Positions 1-7,799 of a stretch of DNA of 64,000 nt are shown here, in pieces (position 1 is the stretch's first letter; every line of letters begins with the position of its first letter). The stretch comes from Leeia oryzae DSM 17879 (GTDB lineage Bacteria > Pseudomonadota > Gammaproteobacteria > Burkholderiales > Leeiaceae), in assembly GCF_000376945.1 (NCBI RefSeq), contig NZ_AQXU01000015.1, forward strand, positions 62,001-126,000, in the 5' to 3' direction. The notes beneath the pieces were generated by a model. The model had not been told where the DNA came from. It saw only the letters and a list, made by a program, of their open reading frames with translations, and made no database searches. Both the position numbers and the translations under genes were made by a program.

Positions 1-32
1 CTCAGCAGATAATCAACTCAGCAGATATCCAA
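1..32. repeat. Imperfect 16-bp tandem duplication before rfbA
   Basis: Positions 1-16 and 17-32 are near-identical 16-bp units differing at two positions; the shared core is CTCAGCAGATA. A TAA at 10-12 could be the stop codon of the preceding gene, for which only about three codons (CTC AGC AGA) would be inside the window. The duplication may have arisen across that stop. No clear ribosome binding site is visible before rfbA at 34, so its translation may depend on coupling to the upstream gene. Confidence 0.6.
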
Positions 33-33
33 T

Positions 34-915
34 ATGACGACACTAAAACGCAAAGGCATCATTCTGGCCGGCGGTAGCGGTACCCGGCTCTACCCGGCCA
101 CCCTGGCGGTGAGCAAACAGTTGCTACCCATCTTCGACAAACCGATGATCTACTATCCGCTGACCACGCTGATGCTGGCAGGTATTCAGGATGTATTGAT
201 CATTTCCACGCCACAGGACACCCCCCGTTTCGAGCAACTGCTGGGGGATGGCAGCCAGTGGGGCATGAACCTGCAATATGCGGTGCAGCCTAGTCCGGAC
301 GGGTTGGCGCAGGCCTTTATTATCGGCAAGGAATTTGTGGGAAATCACCCATCGGCGCTGGTGCTGGGGGACAATATTTTTTATGGTCATGACCTGATCA
401 AACAGCTGGAGCGCGCCAATGCCCAGACCACGGGGGCAAGCGTGTTTGCCTACCATGTGCAGGACCCGGAGCGTTACGGGGTGGTTGAGTTTGATGACCA
501 GTTCCGCGCGCTTAGCATTGAAGAGAAACCCAAACAGCCCAAGTCCAACTATGCCGTGACGGGCTTGTATTTCTATGACCAGCAGGTGTGCGACATTGCC
601 GCAAGCATCAAGCCTTCTGATCGTGGCGAGCTGGAAATTACCGATGTTAACAAACGTTATCTTGAAGCCGGGCAATTGAGTGTCGAGATCATGGGCCGCG
701 GCTACGCCTGGCTGGATACCGGTACGCATGACTCCTTGCTGGAGGCCTCCAGCTTTATTGCGACACTGCAAAAGCGGCAGGGCCTGATGGTGGCGTGTCC
801 GGAAGAAGTAGCCTTGCGCAATGGCTGGATCAGTGACGCCCATGTCGCGGCATTGGCCAAACCGTTGGCCAAGAATGCCTACGGACAATATTTGCTGAAA
901 CTGATTGGCCAATAA
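34..915 (+). CDS. rfbA: Glucose-1-phosphate thymidylyltransferase
   Basis: Cytoplasmic enzyme that joins glucose-1-phosphate and dTTP to give dTDP-glucose, the first step of dTDP-L-rhamnose synthesis for lipopolysaccharide or other glycans. The 293-residue length is typical of RmlA. The N-terminus carries the nucleotide-binding signature GGSGTRLYP (about residues 13-21), followed by [16 protein letters not shown], and VLGDNIFYG lies near residue 110. It is followed 18 bp later by rfbC, so this is the tail of an rfb operon whose other genes lie to the left. Family assignment is firm; use in O-antigen rather than another polymer is inference. Confidence 0.97.
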   Translation: MTTLKRKGIILAGGSGTRLYPATLAVSKQLLPIFDKPMIYYPLTTLMLAGIQDVLIISTPQDTPRFEQLLGDGSQWGMNLQYAVQPSPDGLAQAFIIGKEFVGNHPSALVLGDNIFYGHDLIKQLERANAQTTGASVFAYHVQDPERYGVVEFDDQFRALSIEEKPKQPKSNYAVTGLYFYDQQVCDIAASIKPSDRGELEITDVNKRYLEAGQLSVEIMGRGYAWLDTGTHDSLLEASSFIATLQKRQGLMVACPEEVALRNGWISDAHVAALAKPLAKNAYGQYLLKLIGQ

Positions 916-933
916 CACAAAAGGAAAGCATTC

Positions 934-1503
934 ATGCCATATCAGGCTATCCCGACCGGATTACCCGACGTTTTGATTCTGGAACCCAAGGTATTTGGCG
1001 ACGAGCGGGGCTTCTTTTTTGAGAGCTTCAACCAGAAAGAGTTTGAACGGGCAACGGGGCTGCAGCGTACTTTTGTGCAGGATAACCATTCCCGCTCAGC
1101 CAAAGGGGTGCTGCGCGGCTTGCATTACCAGATGGCACCACATCCACAAGGCAAACTGGTGCGGGTAACTGCGGGTGAGGTATTTGATGTGGCCGTGGAC
1201 ATCCGCCCTGAGTCGCCGGATTTCGGTAAGTGGGTTGGCGTGCATTTGTCGGCGCAGAACCATCGCCAGTTGTGGGTGCCGGAAGGGTTTGCACATGGTT
1301 TTCTGGTACTGTCGGAGTCGGCTGACTTCTTGTACAAGACCACGGACTACTACATGCCGGAACTGGAGCGCTGCATTGCCTGGGATGATCCGGAACTGGG
1401 GATCGAATGGCCGCTGGATGGCATGGAGCCTCGCATGTCAGCCAAAGATTTGTATGGCGTATCGTTTGAAGTAGCCACCCAAGCGTTGCATCCGCAACCC
1501 TGA
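934..1503 (+). CDS. rfbC: dTDP-4-dehydrorhamnose 3,5-epimerase
   Basis: Epimerises C3 and C5 of dTDP-4-keto-6-deoxyglucose, the third step to dTDP-L-rhamnose. The 189-residue cupin protein matches the usual RmlC length. Family motifs seen include FFESFNQKEF, QDNHSRSAKGVLRGLHYQ (catalytic His in the RGLHYQ stretch, about residue 64) and VPEGFAHGFLVLS. A good ribosome site, AAGGAA at 920-925, precedes the ATG. It forms an operon with rfbA and is the last gene, ending at a convergent junction with the permease gene on the other strand. Confidence 0.97.
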   Translation: MPYQAIPTGLPDVLILEPKVFGDERGFFFESFNQKEFERATGLQRTFVQDNHSRSAKGVLRGLHYQMAPHPQGKLVRVTAGEVFDVAVDIRPESPDFGKWVGVHLSAQNHRQLWVPEGFAHGFLVLSESADFLYKTTDYYMPELERCIAWDDPELGIEWPLDGMEPRMSAKDLYGVSFEVATQALHPQP

Positions 1504-1526
1504 CCGGATCAACCTGTCGAGATGAC

Positions 1527-1558
1527 GTGCAGTGCCGGTCTGCGGTACGGCGCTGCAC
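1527..1558. terminator. Stem-loop between convergent rfbC and EamA gene
   Basis: GTGCAGTGCCG (1527-1537) pairs with CGGCGCTGCAC (1548-1558), 11 bp with one G-T, loop of 10. There is no T-run, so it is only a weak candidate for an intrinsic terminator serving both converging genes. Confidence 0.4.
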
Positions 1559-1582
1559 CTGTCCGTTGTGTATGCACTCCTA

Positions 1583-2452
1583 TTACCGTTTCAGGCTGAT
1601 ACCATACAAGGCGATGCCGATCATGATCATGCCGGTAGTATCCATGAGGTGCGGAATCTCGCCTAGCTGCAGGGCGCTGAAGAGCACCGCCAATGCCGGC
1701 ACCAGTAAGGCGTTGAGCCCCACCGTGTTGGCGGGCAGGTTCCGTAGTGCAAACATCCATAGTGTCCAGCCAAGCGCATTGCCAAACAGGGCAGAAAATG
1801 CGGTAGAAATGATGACTGTCTCGTTCCATTGCGTAGGCGGTGTCGGGTAAAGCAGGGCCAGCGCAATGGTGAACAGGCAACCATAAAACATCTGCCAGGC
1901 CGTCAGGCTCAGGGCATCTATCTGATGTTTCATGCAGATGCGCTTGGTGTAAATGATGCTGCATGCCCACACCAGTCCGGATAACAGGGCCCACAAGTCA
2001 CTGACCAGCGAACCATGCAGTGACCATGGCTGGATGACCAGCACCATCCCGAAGGCCGCCAGTCCGACCATCCACTTCTGCAGATGCTGCAAGTGTTCTC
2101 CCAAAAACATCCTTGAGAGCAGAACGGTCCAGAATGGCATGGTGTAGGCCAGGACAGTGGTTTTACCAGCAGCGCCGCTCATCAGTGCCATGGTGGCTGT
2201 CAGGTTGAACAGGAAGGTCTGCCCAAAACCGAGCAGCAGCGTGGGACGCCAGGGGGGAATTCCGTTGCTGGGGCGCTTGATGCCGACAATGATCATCAAG
2301 GTCAAGCTGCCAAAAATGGTTCTCCAGGCAACAAAGGGAATCGGATGAATATAGTGGACGGCTTTTTTCAGCAGAATCCAGTTATAGCTCCAGATGACGG
2401 CCAGAATGAACAAGGCGATGAAAGCATTTCTTTGTGTTTGGGACGTGGACAT
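1583..2452 (-). CDS. EamA/DMT-family transporter
   Basis: An inner-membrane permease of the drug/metabolite transporter superfamily, 289 residues and about ten hydrophobic segments as expected for two EamA repeats. Seen features include an N-terminal hydrophobic helix (AFIALFILAVIWSYNWILLK), the repeat boundary near the middle, and a short basic C-terminus. Substrate cannot be read from sequence; relatives export amino acids, drugs or metabolites. It is the distal gene of a minus-strand run beginning with the ArgO-type exporter, with gaps of 38-52 bp, so co-transcription is likely. No strong ribosome site is visible before the ATG. Confidence 0.9.
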   Translation of the reverse strand: MSTSQTQRNAFIALFILAVIWSYNWILLKKAVHYIHPIPFVAWRTIFGSLTLMIIVGIKRPSNGIPPWRPTLLLGFGQTFLFNLTATMALMSGAAGKTTVLAYTMPFWTVLLSRMFLGEHLQHLQKWMVGLAAFGMVLVIQPWSLHGSLVSDLWALLSGLVWACSIIYTKRICMKHQIDALSLTAWQMFYGCLFTIALALLYPTPPTQWNETVIISTAFSALFGNALGWTLWMFALRNLPANTVGLNALLVPALAVLFSALQLGEIPHLMDTTGMIMIGIALYGISLKR

Positions 2453-2491
2453 GAAAATGAGTGAATCCGTAGCAAGGGGTAAGACTGCTGG

Positions 2492-3118
2492 TTAGAGCCG
2501 GCTTTTCAGTTCGTTCAGCATCTCCAGAAAGCGGCTGCGCGCTTTCTCGGGCGCCCAGGGTTCCCATGGCGTGTCGCCGTAGTGTGCGGCCAGTACATCC
2601 TCTGCCAATGGCTGGAAACGGATTTTCAGCGTTTGCCGGATTTCTTCCTTGCTCCAGCCCACAATGTGTAATGCCTCACTGGCGGCCGCGATACGGTCAG
2701 CCCGTTTATGCTCGGTTTTGTCATCCGCTTGCCAGCTGGGCAGGCCATAACGCAGAAAAACGGCATGTTCCAGCCGGGCGCTTAGCTGCTTGAAACCTTC
2801 CCCCATGAAAGGTTTGAGTACGGAAATGCAATCAAACCCCAGCAAGCCTTCTTCGGCATCATGCAGCAGTTCCCGCAGCTCTTGCACCGGAGACAGTTTG
2901 TTTTTGCTTAGCTGGCGGCGTAGCAGCATGACAGCGACCGAATGCTGCGCCACAGAAAGCGGCAGCGGCCATGCTGAGTGGCCGCCCCAGCGGTAGGTTC
3001 TGGCAAGCCCCAGAGCCAGATCCTCATCATCCCAGTCAAACGGGGTGGGGTTGAGCAGGTCCAGTCGCTTGCCGGAAGGCAGACGAACCCAGGCACGGGT
3101 ATTTTGCATGGCAGACAT
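2492..3118 (-). CDS. HD-domain phosphohydrolase (YfbR-like)
   Basis: A 208-residue cytoplasmic protein with an HD metal-binding fold. AQHSVAV (about residues 57-63) gives the first histidine, LLHDAEEG (about 85-92) the HD pair, and a later aspartate in KRADRIA completes the usual set. This layout matches YfbR-type 5'-deoxynucleotidases and related phosphohydrolases, but the substrate is not proven. An ATG three codons in is an alternative start. It lies 38 bp after the lipoprotein gene and 39 bp before the EamA gene, in the same minus-strand run. Confidence 0.8.
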   Translation of the reverse strand: MSAMQNTRAWVRLPSGKRLDLLNPTPFDWDDEDLALGLARTYRWGGHSAWPLPLSVAQHSVAVMLLRRQLSKNKLSPVQELRELLHDAEEGLLGFDCISVLKPFMGEGFKQLSARLEHAVFLRYGLPSWQADDKTEHKRADRIAAASEALHIVGWSKEEIRQTLKIRFQPLAEDVLAAHYGDTPWEPWAPEKARSRFLEMLNELKSRL

Positions 3119-3156
3119 CTTTGTGATGAGTAGGGTAGATCAGAAAAAGGGAAGGG

Positions 3157-3630
3157 TCAGAACCGCAAATCCGGTTTCCAGAGACCTTTGTATTCAAACG
3201 GCAGGCCGCCAGATTTCAGGGGTACAAAGGCATTGCCTTTGACGCTGTAAGGCAGGCCTTGGCCCGGGTTCTTGAGCCATTTTTTGACTTGGGGCAGCAG
3301 GTTGTTTAATTGGCTGACCACATCCAGCTGAATCTTGGCTTCGCCATGGCGTGGCAGGGTAACGCTTTGTTGCGTCTGGCCTTGCGCCATGGAAAGCCCG
3401 TTGATCAGGAATTCTGCCCCAAGCTTGGTTAGCGGGATCGGAATATCATTCGGATTTTGCAGGGTGAGTGTCAGGGTAAAGTGCTGTTCTGTCAGGCTCA
3501 TGTCACCGGTTTTGATGCCAACCGCCGTGATGTTAGGCGCCTGTAACACTTTTTGGGACAAACTGCTGCATGCCATGAGGCCACCGGCAAGCAGGAACAC
3601 AAAGCAGCGGCGTGACAGAGCGGAGATCAT
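3157..3630 (-). CDS. LEA type 2 family lipoprotein
   Basis: A 157-residue secreted lipoprotein. The N-terminus is a lipoprotein signal ending in a lipobox, LMACS, with the acylated cysteine at about residue 21. The rest resembles the water-stress / LEA14 fold (LTLTLQNPNDIPIPLTKLGAEFLING), a beta-rich domain found in small periplasmic lipoproteins of unknown function. It is probably anchored to the periplasmic side of the outer membrane. The neighbouring exporter and permease give no clear functional hint. Confidence 0.8.
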   Translation of the reverse strand: MISALSRRCFVFLLAGGLMACSSLSQKVLQAPNITAVGIKTGDMSLTEQHFTLTLTLQNPNDIPIPLTKLGAEFLINGLSMAQGQTQQSVTLPRHGEAKIQLDVVSQLNNLLPQVKKWLKNPGQGLPYSVKGNAFVPLKSGGLPFEYKGLWKPDLRF

Positions 3631-3640
3631 AATGGGTGAC

Positions 3641-3677
3641 TTTCATGGCGTACAGATGCGTATTGTACGCCATGAAA
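3641..3677. repeat. Perfect 14-bp inverted repeat between argO and the lipoprotein gene
   Basis: TTTCATGGCGTACA (3641-3654) is the exact inverse complement of TGTACGCCATGAAA (3664-3677), loop of 9. It fills the 52-bp spacer. As RNA it would fold into a strong hairpin without a U-tract, so it may attenuate or process the transcript; as DNA it could be an operator. Confidence 0.6.
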
Positions 3678-3682
3678 AATCG

Positions 3683-4288
3683 TTATACCAACAGGCTTGC
3701 CGCCAGGCTCCACATCACGATGCCGACAATCGCATCCAGCACCTTCCACGCAACTGGACGGGCAAACAGCGGGGCCAGCAAGCGTGCCCCATAGCCCAGC
3801 GAGACAAACCAGAGGAAAGAGGCCGTCATCGAACCCAGGGCAAACCACAGTTTCCCCTGACCGACTTCTTGCCCGCCAATCGATCCCAGCAGTACCACCG
3901 TGTCCAGATAGACATGCGGGTTCAGCAAGGTAATGGCCAGCACGGTGGCCAAGGCCTGACGCCATCCCAGCGCTTTGACCGGCGCACTGGTATCCAGCGT
4001 ATCGTGTGCAAACACGGCCTTCCAGGCTTTTAGCCCGTACCAGAACAAGAAGGCAGCGCCGCCGAATTTGGCCACTTGCAGCAGTGTTGGCGTGTTTTCA
4101 ATCAGGGCACCCATGCCCGCGACACCTGCACCAATCAACAGCATGTCACACAAGATACATACTGCAATGGTCAGACTGATGTGCTGGCGCTTGATGGCTG
4201 TCCGCAGCACATAGGCATTCTGCCCGCCAATGGCCATGATCAGGCTGGCGCCCAATCCCATTCCCTTGAGATACACAGGTAAAAACAT
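3683..4288 (-). CDS. argO: ArgO/LysE-family amino-acid exporter
   Basis: Inner-membrane exporter of basic amino acids (arginine, lysine), about 201 residues with six hydrophobic segments. The N-terminal MAIGGQNAYVLR motif is the LysE/ArgO signature and LLNPHVYLDTVVLLG is the second conserved block. The ATG at 4288 is preferred over 4303 because AAGGAG sits six bases before it. It is divergent from an ArgP-type regulator, the usual activator of argO, which strongly supports the call. Arginine versus lysine preference is not visible. Confidence 0.92.
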   Translation of the reverse strand: MFLPVYLKGMGLGASLIMAIGGQNAYVLRTAIKRQHISLTIAVCILCDMLLIGAGVAGMGALIENTPTLLQVAKFGGAAFLFWYGLKAWKAVFAHDTLDTSAPVKALGWRQALATVLAITLLNPHVYLDTVVLLGSIGGQEVGQGKLWFALGSMTASFLWFVSLGYGARLLAPLFARPVAWKVLDAIVGIVMWSLAASLLV

Positions 4289-4345
4289 GATCTGCTCCTT
4301 CATTACGTTGAAGGCATTGTGAAGCAGGCAAGAATTAAATGAAAC

Positions 4346-4358
4346 AATACTTAGTATT
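4346..4358. promoter_or_regulatory. Candidate ArgP-type operator in the argO-argP intergenic region
   Basis: AATACT (4346-4351), one central T, AGTATT (4353-4358): a perfect 6-bp dyad in an AT-rich spacer between divergent argO and argP. The position suits a LysR-family site controlling argO and possibly argP. That the regulator binds here is inference. Confidence 0.45.
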
Positions 4359-4397
4359 TGTTAGTATTCATTAAAATATCTTAATAAAGGTGGGGTG

Positions 4398-5303
4398 ATG
4401 AACGAGCATATTGCCAATCTGGACTATCGCCAGACCGAGGCACTGATGGCGGTGGCTGAAACCGGCAGCTTTGAGCAGGCTGCACAACGCCTCTTCATGA
4501 CGCCATCGGCGATATCTCAGCGTATCAAGTTGCTGGAAACCCGTCTGGGTAAGCCGCTGCTGATCCGTACACGACCGGTACGCCTTACCCGGGAAGGCCA
4601 GCGCGTCTTGCAGTACCTGCACCGGGCCCGCTTGCTGGCTAACGAGCTGGCCATTGACTTGTCGGATGATAGTGACGCCCCTGTGACCATTGCGATAGCG
4701 GTCAATGCCGATACCCTGAGTAGCTGGTTTTTACCGTCACTGTCGGCTTTCCTGATCGAAGAAAACATTCTGGTGGATTTGAGTGTGGATGACCAAGACC
4801 ACACGCATGCCCTGTTGCAAGCTGGGCTGGCCGTGGGTTGCATCACGGCAGAACCCGTGGCCATGAAGGGATGCATCGCCCAGCCGCTGGGCATCATGCG
4901 CTACCGTGGGGTGGCAGCCCAGGGATATATTGATCGCTGGTTCCAGAACGGCGTGCATCGCGACAGCTTGCGCAAGGCCCCCGTGATGGTGTTTAACCAG
5001 AAAGACCGCTTGCAGGCCGATTTGCTGGAGCAGCGTTATGGGTTGCCGGCCGGTACCTACCCGTGCCATTACTTGCCGGCCTCAGAGCCGTATATGCATG
5101 CAATCGCTCTGGGTATGGGCTGGGGAATGCTGCCGGAGGTACAAATGGCCCCCTGGCTGGACAGGGCCCGCTTTATTGATATTTTTCCGGATGCGCCAGT
5201 GGATATTCATCTGTACTGGCATCACTGGCAACTGCAGACCCCCAAGATGGAACGTCTGAGCAGGCAGCTGGTGCAAGCCGCCCGGGATATCCTGATCAAC
5301 TGA
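4398..5303 (+). CDS. argP: LysR-family regulator, ArgP type
   Basis: A 301-residue LysR-type transcription factor. The N-terminal winged helix-turn-helix includes ALMAVAETGSFEQAAQRLFM and SAISQRIKLLETRLG; the rest is the ligand-binding domain. The opening LDYRQTEALMAVAE and the GKPLLIRT stretch fit ArgP (IciA), which senses lysine/arginine and activates export. ATG at 4398 has AAAGG at 4386-4390; a GTG one codon earlier is an alternative. Its divergent neighbour is the argO-type exporter, the classic ArgP target. Confidence 0.92.
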   Translation: MNEHIANLDYRQTEALMAVAETGSFEQAAQRLFMTPSAISQRIKLLETRLGKPLLIRTRPVRLTREGQRVLQYLHRARLLANELAIDLSDDSDAPVTIAIAVNADTLSSWFLPSLSAFLIEENILVDLSVDDQDHTHALLQAGLAVGCITAEPVAMKGCIAQPLGIMRYRGVAAQGYIDRWFQNGVHRDSLRKAPVMVFNQKDRLQADLLEQRYGLPAGTYPCHYLPASEPYMHAIALGMGWGMLPEVQMAPWLDRARFIDIFPDAPVDIHLYWHHWQLQTPKMERLSRQLVQAARDILIN

Positions 5304-5310
5304 TCCGGCA

Positions 5311-5337
5311 AAAAAATACCCCGCGCAAAGGCGGGGT
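5311..5337 (-). terminator. Intrinsic terminator, best oriented for minus-strand transcription
   Basis: ACCCCGC (5318-5324) pairs with GCGGGGT (5331-5337), six-base loop. Read on the minus strand the stem is followed by a run of seven T with one A inside (5317-5311), a good terminator. On the plus strand only GTTAAGT follows, which is weak for argP. A minus-strand terminator implies a minus-strand transcript from the region to the right, where a possible decayed gene lies. Confidence 0.7.
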
Positions 5338-5407
5338 GTTAAGTCAACGCTGGCACCGGAGACGCCAACGTGTCTGGGATATTGCCTGGCAGCATGTGAG
5401 CAGCAGA

Positions 5408-5710
5408 CTAGGCAATAAATTCGGTTTCCCGGGCGTACTGGTGTGGCGATCCGCTTAAATGGCTGACGGGGGCGACGCCCGCAACCTGAACCTGGAACTT
5501 GTCATCCAGTCGCGTCATTGCTGCAACAATGCGCGCAGGCTGCGGATAGCACGTTATCAAAGGCACCGCCCCATCAGCGTCGACGTCTGGCTTGCGGTCA
5601 TGAATCGTGTAGGTACACCGCAGGACATCGACAACTAAGCTTCCGTTACAAACCCGGATATCTGCAGCAGAAGCGTCATGTTTTGGTGATCTGCTTTCTG
5701 CTGCTTGCCA
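5408..5710 (-). pseudogene. Unassigned open reading frame, possibly a gene remnant
   Basis: On the minus strand a frame is open from a stop at 5713-5711 to TAG at 5410-5408, about 100 codons, with no ATG near its 5' end; the first usable starts are GTG near its middle (about 52 codons left) and ATG (36 codons left). Third codon positions are GC-rich, as in the neighbouring genes. The product includes DADGAVPLITCYPQPARIVA and ends KFQVQVAGVAPVSHL...TEFIA. A second short frame on the same strand, 5769-5635 (44 codons, starting MKKLFLSHFLRGW), overlaps it in another phase, as a frameshifted gene would. A minus-strand terminator lies just downstream. I do not recognise the family. It could be a decayed gene or chance. 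Confidence 0.3.
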
Positions 5711-5829
5711 CTATATGAGCAAATGGCGTGCCAGCCTCTCAAAAAATGCGATAAAAATAATTTCTTCATTAAAAACATGGGTTTATATTTTTCGTGTTTG
5801 TCTGAAACTTAAGTCTTGCGAATTTGCTG

Positions 5830-5843
5830 TGTTTCATGTGAAA
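5830..5843. promoter_or_regulatory. Upstream operator half of a paired TTTCATnTGAAA element
   Basis: TGTTTCATGTGAAA is a near-perfect dyad of the same type as the one at 5850-5865, centred about 20 bp (two helical turns) upstream of it. It lies immediately upstream of the -35 hexamer TTTACA (5844-5849). Confidence 0.65.
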
Positions 5844-5873
5844 TTTACATGTTTCATATGAAACACCTATAAT
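5844..5873 (+). promoter_or_regulatory. Sigma70-like promoter with an operator filling its spacer
   Basis: TTTACA (5844-5849), 18-bp spacer, TATAAT (5868-5873). The spacer contains the perfect 16-bp palindrome TGTTTCATATGAAACA (5850-5865). Transcription would start near 5880, giving about 27 nt of leader before the ATG at 5907. Bound protein would block polymerase directly, so negative autoregulation by the encoded PrpR-type protein is a reasonable inference. Confidence 0.75.
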
Positions 5874-5906
5874 GCACTTATCCCGATATCTGACCCGAGC
5901 CAACGT

Positions 5907-7799
5907 ATGAAAGCAGCCAAACCCACCCTGGCCATTGTGGCCTACCGCGGCCTTGCCCGGTTGATGCGTACCGTATTACCAGAATACAGCGGGCTGGCGG
6001 ACTGGCGCCTGATCGACCTGCCGATTCAGGATGCGCGGCTGGAGGTCGAGTCGCTCTGGCAGGATGGTGTGGTAGATGCGGTGGTGGCTGCCAGCGCTAA
6101 CTCGCGGGTTTTGCGCAAGGTGGTGCCGTTGCCCGTTGCGACGATTCAGGTGAGCGGGCACGATGTTCTGCTGGCGATTCAGCAAGCGCATCAAATGGCG
6201 CTGCCACGCAAGGCAAGGGTCGTCATGCTCGGCCGGCAGCCATTGGTGCACGGCTTTCTGGACTTGCAAGATGTGCTGGCCGTCCGGCTGGATATCCGTA
6301 CCTACCAGCAGGATGCTGAAGCGCGGGAGATTCTGGCGGCGCTGGCCGCCGAGAACCCGGAAACGGTGATTGTCGGTTCCAGTCTGATCGTGGACTGGGC
6401 CGAACAGCTGGGGATGCAAGGGGCAATGATTTACTCCCTGCCGTCGCTAAGACGTGCTCTGGACGATGCGCTCGAACTGGTACGGATTGCTCACGAAGAA
6501 GAAATCAAGCGCGAGCGGTTAGACAATATTGTCCGCACCCTCAATGAAGGGGTGGTGGCAGTAGATATGAGCGAGCGTATCGAAACCGTCAACCATGCCA
6601 TGGCCGATGTGCTGGGGGTGGCAGAAGAGCGGGCCGTCGGCCGAATCTTGAGCAGTTTGTGCCCGGCCTTGTCGCTGCAAGAAGTCTTGAAAAGCGGTGT
6701 TTCCCAGCTGGACAAGGTGGAGACCGTGGGCCAGCGCCGGCTGGTGACGCAACGGCAGCCCATCATCGAGCAAGGCCGGCAAATTGGGGCGGTACTGACG
6801 TTTCAGGACGCCAGCAGTATTGAACGAGCCGACCGGAAGCTGCGTCATCAGGCCAACAAGCGTCAGTTCAGTGCCCGTTACCAGCTGGCCGACATTATCG
6901 GCCAATCCCCCGCCATGCTGGCAGTTAAAGAACTGGCCATGCTCTATGCCCCCAGCGATGCGGCCGTGCTGGTGCTGGGCGAGTCGGGGACCGGTAAAGA
7001 ATTGTTTGCTCAAGGTATGCATCAGCTGTCCCCACGTCGGCACGCGCCGTTTGTGGCGGTCAACTGCGCCGCCTTTCCGGAGTCTTTGCTGGAGTCAGAA
7101 CTGTTTGGCTACGAAGAGGGCGCCTTTACCGGGAGCCGCAAGGGTGGCAAGGCCGGCCTGATCGAAATGGCACACACGGGCACCCTGTTTCTGGACGAAA
7201 TTGGCGACATGCCGTTGGCACTGCAAACCCGCCTGCTGCGCGTCTTGCAGGAAAAAGAAGTGTTGCGCCTGGGCGGTAGTGAACCCACCCATGTCGATGT
7301 CCGGGTGATGGCGGCAACCCACGCAAGGCTAAAGCAAAAAGTGGCGGATCAGCAGTTCCGGGCCGACTTGTATTACCGTTTGAATATCCTGAGCCTGAAT
7401 CTCCCGCCACTGCGTGAGCGGCAAGGTGATGTACCCCGCCTGGCCCGGCATTTGATTCAGCAAGCCCTGAGCAGGATAGGCAGCGGCTTGTCGCCAGATC
7501 AATTTGCGGCTGATTTCCTGGCGCTGGCGGGGGAGTATGCCTGGCCCGGCAATGTGCGTGAACTGGAAAACCTGATCGAACGGGCGACGGTTTTTTGCCA
7601 TGCCCTGGGGAAAACGGACTCCACGGTGCTGGCTCGGGTGCTGCCAGAGGTGCTGGCACAACACCCGGCGCAAGATGAAAGCCAACAGATCCGGTCGGCA
7701 TTGCAGCAGACCGGCGGAGACCAGCAAGCCGCCGCCAGGTTGCTCGGTATCAGCCGGACAACCCTATGGCGGCGCATGAAGCAGCTGGATGCCGGTTAA
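5907..7799 (+). CDS. prpR: PrpR-type sigma54-dependent transcriptional activator
   Basis: A 630-residue enhancer-binding protein. Residues about 1-195 match the PrpR N-terminal sensory domain (ASANSRVLRKVVPLPVATIQ, PETVIVGSSLIVDWAEQLGM), about 205-310 a PAS domain, about 330-565 the AAA+ sigma54-interaction domain, and the C-terminus a Fis-type helix-turn-helix (QQAAARLLGISRTTLWRRM). Walker A is GESGTGKE, the sigma54 contact loop GAFTGS is intact, and Walker B is GTLFLDEIGD. PrpR in enterics activates propionate (2-methylcitrate) catabolism. No prpBCDE genes are adjacent, so its targets are elsewhere and the effector is unproven. Its stop overlaps the convergent astA stop by the palindrome TTAA. 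Confidence 0.85.
   Translation: MKAAKPTLAIVAYRGLARLMRTVLPEYSGLADWRLIDLPIQDARLEVESLWQDGVVDAVVAASANSRVLRKVVPLPVATIQVSGHDVLLAIQQAHQMALPRKARVVMLGRQPLVHGFLDLQDVLAVRLDIRTYQQDAEAREILAALAAENPETVIVGSSLIVDWAEQLGMQGAMIYSLPSLRRALDDALELVRIAHEEEIKRERLDNIVRTLNEGVVAVDMSERIETVNHAMADVLGVAEERAVGRILSSLCPALSLQEVLKSGVSQLDKVETVGQRRLVTQRQPIIEQGRQIGAVLTFQDASSIERADRKLRHQANKRQFSARYQLADIIGQSPAMLAVKELAMLYAPSDAAVLVLGESGTGKELFAQGMHQLSPRRHAPFVAVNCAAFPESLLESELFGYEEGAFTGSRKGGKAGLIEMAHTGTLFLDEIGDMPLALQTRLLRVLQEKEVLRLGGSEPTHVDVRVMAATHARLKQKVADQQFRADLYYRLNILSLNLPPLRERQGDVPRLARHLIQQALSRIGSGLSPDQFAADFLALAGEYAWPGNVRELENLIERATVFCHALGKTDSTVLARVLPEVLAQHPAQDESQQIRSALQQTGGDQQAAARLLGISRTTLWRRMKQLDAG

Larger units (their letters stand above)
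5304..5906. other. 603-bp gene-poor gap between argP and the PrpR-type gene
   Basis: The longest spacer in the window. From left to right it holds the 5311-5337 terminator, the possible minus-strand gene remnant (5408-5710), an AT-rich stretch around 5740-5815, and two palindromic operators with a sigma70-like promoter at 5830-5873. I see no RNA gene, repeat family or complete plus-strand gene in it. Confidence 0.7.

Noticed and set aside
5500-5600. Sortase-like string (LITCYP) in the minus-strand frame
   Set aside because: Resembles the sortase catalytic-cysteine strand, but the order of other residues and the absence of a conserved His and Arg at proper distance do not support a sortase.
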